The translations under genes were made by a program, and so were the position numbers. DNA of 17,813 bases from an uncultured Peptococcaceae bacterium (lineage in GTDB: Bacteria > Bacillota > Peptococcia > Peptococcales > Peptococcaceae): NCBI GenBank assembly GCA_934229395.1, contig CAKQDL010000038.1:1-17813 (forward strand). The letters are read 5' to 3'. The first letter of the stretch is position 1. Every line of letters begins with the position of its first letter. Positions 13,235 through 17,813 of the stretch are shown here, in pieces. The notes below the pieces were generated by a model. It did no database searches. It worked only from the letters and a program-made list of their open reading frames with translations, and was not told where the DNA came from.

Positions 13235-15514
13235 TTGAACGTAAAATTTCCTAAAAAACTCACCGCTGCTGTTTTGGCAGCCTTTATGATGACCACGAGC
13301 GCGACACCGGTTTTGGCCCAAGAAACGGTGGTCGCTGTGCAAAACGAAGCCGGCATGGAAAATCCACCGGCCAAGCCAGGTGGCGCCAACACCATGACCT
13401 ATGATTATACCGGCGCCTTGAGCGGCTATGTGAACACCGACGGCACCAAAGAGGTCAAGGTCAACGCCACCCTCTCCACCGATACGGTGGATCAAAACGT
13501 GGTCCTTGTACAAAATGGTGGCACCTTGAGTGTGAGCAAGAGCACCCTCGATAAGAGCGGCGCCGACAAAAATGGCGACAACTGCAATTTTTACGGCATC
13601 AACGCCATTGCCCACAGCGTTGGCGAAAACTCCCTTTTGATTATTGACGCCTCAAGCCTCACTGCCGATTCTACAGGCTCTAACGCCGTTTTTGCCACCA
13701 ATAAGGCCAAGGCCTATGTCAATAACTCTACCATCGTGACACAAGCGGCCAACGCCCGCGGCCTTGATGCCACCTATGGCGGCACCATCGTTGCCAACGA
13801 CATGGCCATTTCTACTGCTGGTGACCACAGTGCGGCCGTGGCCACCGACCGTGGCGGCGGCAATGTATCCCTCACCAATTCTACCCTCTTTACAGCAGGC
13901 AGCGGCTCGCCTTTGGCCTATTCCACCGGTAAAATTGAATACGACAACGTAACAGGGACCGCCACCGGCAGTCAAATCGCCGGCATGGAAGGCCTCAACA
14001 CCATTTCTATTAGAAACAGCGCGCTCACCAGCACCATCACCAGCAAAACCGCCAGCGACCCAGTGGCCAATGGCGTGATTATTTACCAATCCACCTCAGG
14101 CGATGCCGAAACAGCTACTGGCGACGAAGCACGCTTTGAAGTAGAAAATTCTACCCTTTCGAGCAGCATTGAAGAAGGCAGTATGTTTTATGTGACCAAC
14201 AGCACCGCCAATGTGGTGCTAGAGGACAGCGTTCTTGATTTTGACGCCCAAAAGGCCAAGCTTTTGACCATTGCCGAAAACAACGCCAACAGCTGGGGCC
14301 AAGAAGGCAAAAACGGTGCCACAGTTAACTTCACAGGCCTAGGCCAAGCCCTTCTTGGGGATATTTCTGTCGATACCACCTCTAGCCTCCATCTCTTCCT
14401 TTTGGATGGGTCCGACTACACCGGCGCTATCACCATCGAAGAAGCCTCTGCCAACACCGTGGCCGCGCCAGCAACAGTGTCTGTGGATAAATCTTCTATG
14501 TGGACCCTCACAAAGGACACCAACATTAACGTCCTTCACATGGAAACTGGCGCCAAGATTGTTGACGAAGATGGAGAAGCTGTGAACATTGTCTGCGATG
14601 GCGCCACCGTGCAGAAAGGCGAAAGCGACCTCACCCTTACCGTTACAGATAGCTGTGACACCACCGTCACCACCACAGAAGCCAACGCCCTAAGCGAGGA
14701 CAACATCGACCGCAGTGGCTTTGACGATACTATGGATACCGACACCACCTTTGGCACCAACCGCGACAAGGAGCAAAACACCAACATTACCGAATTGGAG
14801 CGCGTTGATGACCAAGCCGATGAAGGCGCCCAGCCAGGTGGCGATGGGAATGGGCAACCACCAGCCCTGCCAAATGAAGGCACGAACTTTGCAGATGTCA
14901 GCAAAGACCACTGGGCCTATGAGGATATTTCTACCGCCGCGCGCTTTGGCCTTATGAAGGGCACCTCAGACACCACCTTTTCTCCGAACCTAGCTTTGAG
15001 CCGCGCCATGCTTGTGACCATGCTCTATCGCCTAGAGTCTGAGCCAGAGGTCAGTGCAGACGCTTCCTTTAGCGATGTTTCTGGCGATGCCTATTATGCC
15101 AAGGCTGTGGCTTGGGCCAAGGAAGAGGGCATTGTCAATGGTGTTACCACAACCACCTTTGCGCCAAACGATGACGTGAGCCGCCAAGAGCTCGCCACCA
15201 TTCTCTATCGTTACGCCCAAATGAAGGGCTACGACACCACCCTAAGCGATGGCGATGGCCTAGATGCTTTTGTAGACCAAAGCGACATCAGCGCCTACGC
15301 CCAAGAAGCCCTTGCCTGGGCCGTAGATAAAACCATTGTCGGCGGTATCGGTGACAGCACCCTAGCGCCAGCCGACGGCGCCACCCGCGCTCAAGCAGCA
15401 GCCATGCTGGTGCGCTTCTTAGAAGCAGAAAATGCCCTTCCGCAAGGCCCTGGTGGCGACAATCCTCCAGCCAAGCCGGGCGAAACAGCCAACAACACCG
15501 AAACAGCGGCCTAA
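13235..15514 (+). CDS. S-layer-homology surface protein with N-terminal beta-helix-like region
   Basis: A 759-residue secreted wall protein from TTG at 13235, chosen because AGAGGTG lies 7 nt upstream and the resulting N terminus is a compact signal peptide (MNVKFPKKL, hydrophobic 10-27, likely cut after VLA at 26-28). Residues ~50-480 are Ser/Thr/Asn/Gly-rich with recurring short strands such as NSTL (215-218, 305-308), typical of right-handed beta-helix adhesins. An acidic linker follows (~485-550). Three SLH domains sit at the C terminus (~551-600, 611-660, 677-729). This is the reverse order of the other SLH protein in this window. The motif NPPAKPG occurs once after the signal peptide (43-49) and once at the C terminus (743-749). 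Ligand unknown. Confidence 0.88.
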   Translation: MNVKFPKKLTAAVLAAFMMTTSATPVLAQETVVAVQNEAGMENPPAKPGGANTMTYDYTGALSGYVNTDGTKEVKVNATLSTDTVDQNVVLVQNGGTLSVSKSTLDKSGADKNGDNCNFYGINAIAHSVGENSLLIIDASSLTADSTGSNAVFATNKAKAYVNNSTIVTQAANARGLDATYGGTIVANDMAISTAGDHSAAVATDRGGGNVSLTNSTLFTAGSGSPLAYSTGKIEYDNVTGTATGSQIAGMEGLNTISIRNSALTSTITSKTASDPVANGVIIYQSTSGDAETATGDEARFEVENSTLSSSIEEGSMFYVTNSTANVVLEDSVLDFDAQKAKLLTIAENNANSWGQEGKNGATVNFTGLGQALLGDISVDTTSSLHLFLLDGSDYTGAITIEEASANTVAAPATVSVDKSSMWTLTKDTNINVLHMETGAKIVDEDGEAVNIVCDGATVQKGESDLTLTVTDSCDTTVTTTEANALSEDNIDRSGFDDTMDTDTTFGTNRDKEQNTNITELERVDDQADEGAQPGGDGNGQPPALPNEGTNFADVSKDHWAYEDISTAARFGLMKGTSDTTFSPNLALSRAMLVTMLYRLESEPEVSADASFSDVSGDAYYAKAVAWAKEEGIVNGVTTTTFAPNDDVSRQELATILYRYAQMKGYDTTLSDGDGLDAFVDQSDISAYAQEALAWAVDKTIVGGIGDSTLAPADGATRAQAAAMLVRFLEAENALPQGPGGDNPPAKPGETANNTETAA

Positions 15515-15515
15515 C

Positions 15516-15544
15516 TTGTGTGCCACCGCCCAGAGGTTTATAAT
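15516..15544 (+). promoter_or_regulatory. Candidate promoter of the nitroreductase gene
   Basis: Perfect TATAAT at 15539-15544; a weak -35, TTGTGT, at 15516-15521 with a 17-nt spacer. It begins immediately after the SLH stop, so the nitroreductase is probably transcribed independently as well as by read-through. Confidence 0.65.
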
Positions 15545-15571
15545 AGAAAAAAACCGCAAAGGGATGATTTT

Positions 15572-16099
15572 ATGAACGACGTACAAAAAAACATCGCATC
15601 ACGCCGCTCCTGCCGCAGCTACAAGAGCGAGATGGTACCAATGGAGCTCATTGACCAGGTCATCGAGGCTGGCCTCTACGCGCCATCTAGCCTTGGTGAG
15701 CAATCGGCCATTGTGATTGCTGTCACCGATAAGGCCATGCGCGATAAGCTCTCCAAGCTCAACGCAGGCTTTACCAAAAATCCAGACGGCGACCCATTCT
15801 ATGGCGCGCCAGTGGTCCTCATTGTCCTTTCTAAAAAGGAACGTCCAGCCCAAGCTTGCGACGGCAGCCTGATGATGCAAAACATGATGCTCGCCGCCCA
15901 CAGCCTAGGCCTCGCTACTTGCTGGATTCACCGCGCCGAACAGGTCATGGCCACAGAAGAAGGCCGCGCTATTTTAGCAGACCTCGGCCTAGATTCAGAC
16001 GCCTACGTAGGCATAGCAAACTGCATCCTAGGCTACCCAGCGTGGGACAGTGTACCCGCAGCACCAGCGCGCAAGGATGGCCGCGTCTACAAAATTTAA
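15572..16099 (+). CDS. Nitroreductase-family FMN oxidoreductase
   Basis: 175-residue flavoenzyme of the nitroreductase fold, normally a homodimer using NAD(P)H to reduce nitro compounds, quinones or other acceptors. The FMN-phosphate binding start SRRSCRSYK (10-18), the APSS segment (37-40) and GLATCWIH (113-120) are typical. Start at ATG 15572 with AAAGGGA about 8 nt upstream; longer frames lack a ribosome binding site. Followed closely by a strong terminator, so it is a single-gene unit apart from the downstream tRNA operon. The physiological substrate cannot be deduced. Confidence 0.92.
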   Translation: MNDVQKNIASRRSCRSYKSEMVPMELIDQVIEAGLYAPSSLGEQSAIVIAVTDKAMRDKLSKLNAGFTKNPDGDPFYGAPVVLIVLSKKERPAQACDGSLMMQNMMLAAHSLGLATCWIHRAEQVMATEEGRAILADLGLDSDAYVGIANCILGYPAWDSVPAAPARKDGRVYKI

Positions 16100-16108
16100 A
16101 GCGAAAGG

Positions 16109-16132
16109 GGCAGGGCAACCTGCCTCTTTTTT
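16109..16132 (+). terminator. Rho-independent terminator of the nitroreductase gene
   Basis: GGCAGG-GCAA-CCTGCC stem-loop followed by TCTTTTTT, 10 nt after the stop codon. Confidence 0.93.
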
Positions 16133-16178
16133 ATATGTTTACAAAAGATGACAATTGTGCTCATATTAACGAAGCCTT

Positions 16179-16207
16179 TTGACGAAGGCCCCTTCCCGTG
16201 GTATACT
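16179..16207 (+). promoter_or_regulatory. Promoter of the tRNA-Arg - trxB unit
   Basis: TTGACG (16179-16184), a 17-nt spacer and TATACT (16202-16207), 16 nt upstream of the tRNA 5' end. Each hexamer is one base from consensus. It is the only evident promoter before trxB. Confidence 0.88.
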
Positions 16208-16223
16208 CATGTCATTGATAGTT

Positions 16224-16296
16224 GCCGGCGTAGCTCAGAGGATAGAGCAGTGGTTTCCTAAACCATTGGCCGCAGGTTCGACTCCTGTCGCTGGCG
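16224..16296 (+). tRNA. tRNA-Arg (anticodon CCU)
   Basis: 73-nt cloverleaf. Acceptor GCCGGCG pairs with CGCTGGC (one G-T). The D stem is GCTC/GAGC. The anticodon stem is GTGGT/ACCAT with loop TTCCTAA, giving anticodon CCT, which reads AGG (Arg). The T arm is GCAGG-TTCGACT-CCTGT. The discriminator base is G. The 3' CCA is not encoded, so it must be added by nucleotidyltransferase. Confidence 0.97.
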
Positions 16297-16321
16297 TTAG
16301 AAAAGAATGGAGGATGTTAGA

Positions 16322-17257
16322 ATGTATGATGTAGCGATTATTGGCGCAGGCCCAGCAGGTCTTACCGCCGCTGTGTATGCACGCCGCGCAGGCTATAGCG
16401 TGGCTGTGTTTGAAATGGGTATGCCAGGTGGCCAAGCGTCCACCACCGATATGGTAGAAAACTTCCCAGGCTATCCACAAGGCATTGCCGGCGCTGAGCT
16501 CGGCATGAAGTTCTACGAACACGCCATGGCCTTTGGCGCAGAATTCATCTTTGAACAGGTGCAGCACATGGATGTAGAAGGTGCTGTTAAAAAAATCACC
16601 ACCGATAATGGCACCGAAACCAAGGACTACGAAGCCCGTGCCATCATCATTGCCACAGGCGCGCATCCACGTACCTTAGGCGTGCCAAACGAAGACAAGT
16701 TCCGCGGTCACGGTGTGAGTTACTGCGGCACCTGCGATGGCTTCTTCTTTAAGGATAAGGATGTTTGCGTGGTTGGCGGCGGCGATGTAGCCGTAGAAGA
16801 CGCCATCTATCTTGCAAATATGTGCTCCTCTGTGACTGTGTTCCACCGTCGCGATGAGCTTCGCGCCAACAAGCGTAGCCAAGAGGCAGCATTCGCCAAC
16901 GAAAAAATCAAATTCGTATGGGATACCGTTGTGGATAGTCTAGAAGGTGACGACAAGCTCACCACCGTTATCACCAAAAATGTAAAAACCGGCGAAAAAA
17001 CCAGCTGGAACTTTGATGGCTGCTTTATCTTTGTAGGCTACGATCCAAACAAGGATGTTTATCCAGAAGGCCTCCGCACCGATGAACGTGGCTATATCAT
17101 CACCGATGAGTACATGGCTACCAACATCGCCGGCGTTTACGCCATTGGCGACGTGCGTCAAAAGGTTGTGCGTCAAGTGTCCACTGCCGTTGGCGATGGC
17201 GGCGTTGTCGTAAGCGACATCGAACGCTATTTCCGTGAAGGTGGTGTGCGTGCGTGA
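16322..17257 (+). CDS. trxB: Thioredoxin reductase (NADPH-type)
   Basis: 311-residue low-molecular-weight thioredoxin reductase: FAD-binding GAGPAG (8-13); redox-active CGTC (135-138; the common form is CATC); NADPH-binding GGGDVAVE (152-159) and HRRDELR (175-181), the arginines of which favour NADPH; FAD motif AIGDV (274-278). It passes electrons from NADPH through FAD to thioredoxin or a similar carrier. ATG at 16322 has GGAGG 8 nt upstream. The gene begins only 25 nt after a tRNA and has no promoter of its own. It overlaps a small membrane protein gene by 4 nt and is followed by rubredoxin, suggesting a joint role in redox balance or oxygen defence. The partner could be rubredoxin as well as thioredoxin. 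Confidence 0.94.
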   Translation: MYDVAIIGAGPAGLTAAVYARRAGYSVAVFEMGMPGGQASTTDMVENFPGYPQGIAGAELGMKFYEHAMAFGAEFIFEQVQHMDVEGAVKKITTDNGTETKDYEARAIIIATGAHPRTLGVPNEDKFRGHGVSYCGTCDGFFFKDKDVCVVGGGDVAVEDAIYLANMCSSVTVFHRRDELRANKRSQEAAFANEKIKFVWDTVVDSLEGDDKLTTVITKNVKTGEKTSWNFDGCFIFVGYDPNKDVYPEGLRTDERGYIITDEYMATNIAGVYAIGDVRQKVVRQVSTAVGDGGVVVSDIERYFREGGVRA

Positions 17258-17367
17258 GACGTTCCAAAAATAAGCTCGCCCAAATCGGCGTAGCACTTCT
17301 CGTGTTTATATTATGCTTAGGCCTCCTCTTGCCATACTTTGGCGCCATTGCAGGCTTCGGCTTTTAA
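17254..17367 (+). CDS. 37-residue predicted single-span membrane protein
   Basis: Starts at a GTG overlapping the trxB stop as GTGA; AAGGTGG is 9 nt upstream. It ends with TAA 29 nt before the rubredoxin ATG. The product has a basic N terminus (RRSKNK) followed by one hydrophobic helix (about residues 12-27) and a Gly/Phe-rich tail. The overlap with trxB, the ribosome binding site and the positive-inside layout support it as a real small protein. I recognise no family. It may anchor or modulate a redox partner, but that is inference. Confidence 0.6.
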   Translation: MRRSKNKLAQIGVALLVFILCLGLLLPYFGAIAGFGF

Positions 17368-17396
17368 TGCTTCCTCAATAGAAAGGAGTTTTTACT

Positions 17397-17582
17397 ATGG
17401 AACAAGAAAAAGACATGCGTGTGTATCAATGTCAAATGGCATCCTGCGGCTATATGTATATGCCAACCAAAGGCGACCGCAAGGGCAAAATCCCAGCAGG
17501 TACCGCCTTCGAAGACCTACCAGATACCTGGCGCTGCCCACTTTGCGGCGTAACCAAGGCTGCCTTTAAACCACTCGACTAA
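17397..17582 (+). CDS. Rubredoxin with a CX4C first iron-binding motif
   Basis: 61-residue small iron protein in which four cysteines hold one Fe. The second motif is canonical (CPLCG, Cys47 and Cys50), and the family aromatic/proline features are present (GYMYMP, the IPAGTAFEDLPDTW segment). The first pair is unusual: Cys12 and Cys17 are separated by four residues (CQMASCG) instead of two. Variant rubredoxins with a CX4C site have been described in anaerobes such as Desulfovibrio. ATG at 17397 follows AAAGGAG. It is the last gene of the trxB unit, before a terminator. It likely carries single electrons to an oxygen- or peroxide-reducing partner not in this window. Confidence 0.93.
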   Translation: MEQEKDMRVYQCQMASCGYMYMPTKGDRKGKIPAGTAFEDLPDTWRCPLCGVTKAAFKPLD

Positions 17583-17593
17583 GAATAGAAATG

Positions 17594-17620
17594 CACTGTC
17601 TGCCGGGCAGTGTATTTTTT
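17594..17620 (+). terminator. Rho-independent terminator of the trxB-rubredoxin unit
   Basis: CACTG (17594-17598) pairs with CAGTG (17608-17612), followed by TATTTTTT, 11 nt past the rubredoxin stop. Confidence 0.82.
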
Positions 17621-17711
17621 ATACAATAGATTGCAACATAATGTGCCATTGCAGGCTATTTATTCTTTGCAAGCATAAAAAAATGTAGTTTTTTTTAAGA
17701 AAATAAGGAAC

Positions 17712-17735
17712 AAAAAAAGCGCCAAGAGTTGGCGC
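17712..17735 (-). terminator. Rho-independent terminator for a minus-strand gene beyond the window
   Basis: On the minus strand GCGCCAA-CTC-TTGGCGC is followed by TTTTTTT. The stem is perfect over 7 bp. It implies a convergent gene or RNA to the right. Confidence 0.8.
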
Positions 17736-17773
17736 CTCAGACTGTCGAAGAAGGGGCAGTCGGGAAATAGCGA
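17736..17773. repeat. Isolated element-end motif and 20-nt repeat
   Basis: CTCAGACTGTCGA (17736-17748) directly follows a terminator hairpin, the same arrangement as the left ends of the three palindromic elements. The next 20 nt of interest (17754-17773) occur exactly, in inverse orientation, at 4430-4449 beside copy A. No palindromic core follows before the window ends, so this may be a partial or solo element. Confidence 0.5.
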
Positions 17774-17793
17774 AATCGCCCTTTTTTGGCATC

Positions 17794-17813
17794 AAAAAAG
17801 AACCTTCGCGCAG
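17794..17813 (-). terminator. Half of a terminator cut by the window edge
   Basis: Read on the minus strand, CTGCGCGAAGGTTC is followed by TTTTTT. It looks like the right arm of a hairpin whose left arm lies beyond the window. Confidence 0.4.

Noticed and set aside
16322..17257. Flavodoxin/ferredoxin-type thioredoxin reductase lacking NADPH use
   Set aside because: The GGGDVAVE and HRRDELR motifs for NADPH are intact.

Overview
The window looks like chromosomal DNA from an anaerobic, Gram-positive-type member of the Firmicutes, probably a gut or other host-associated Clostridia relative. The clues are two S-layer-homology (SLH) surface proteins, a CsoR copper repressor, strong AGGAGG-type ribosome binding sites with frequent TTG starts, near-consensus sigma-A promoters, a rubredoxin/thioredoxin-reductase operon and GC content near 50%. 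I cannot name the species from sequence alone.

Layout: (1) 27-3140, minus strand: a copper operon, copA - nested copZ - csoR, behind a perfect TTGACA-17-TATAAT promoter whose spacer carries the CsoR operator. copA is open in frame through a C-terminal CopZ-like domain that has its own Shine-Dalgarno and ATG. (2) 3220-4005, plus: a SpoU/TrmH-type RNA methyltransferase. (3) 4454-6103, minus: a PAS-GGDEF-PAS diguanylate cyclase with paired cysteine motifs. (4) 6379-9666, minus: a 1095-residue SLH protein with Shr-like (DUF1533) modules. (5) 10375-12222, plus: a translationally overlapping trio, apbE (FMN transferase lipoprotein) - NusG domain II protein - Gx transporter/Hpre_diP_synt_I membrane protein. 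It resembles part of flavin-based extracellular electron transfer loci. (6) 12746-13105, minus: a cupin. (7) 13235-15514, plus: a second SLH protein, with an N-terminal beta-helix-like region and C-terminal SLH repeats. (8) 15572-16099, plus: a nitroreductase. (9) 16224-17582, plus: tRNA-Arg(CCU) - trxB - a 37-residue membrane peptide - rubredoxin, apparently one transcription unit.

Three intergenic regions (around 4059-4400, 9844-10158 and 12272-12590) each hold a copy of one ~275-bp palindromic element. In each case the two flanks carry the same terminator-like hairpin as a direct repeat. The hairpin is nearly identical within a copy and different between copies, as if the element inserted at a transcription terminator and duplicated it. 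This is the most unusual structure in the window.

The genes suggest an anaerobe investing in its envelope and redox balance: copper export, a possible extracytoplasmic flavinylation/electron-transfer module, surface proteins with a possible haem or iron link, and a thioredoxin/rubredoxin oxidative-defence unit. A GTTAG-N6-CTAAC-like motif lies at the promoters of both the Shr-like SLH gene and the apbE operon, so a single metal-type repressor may control both.
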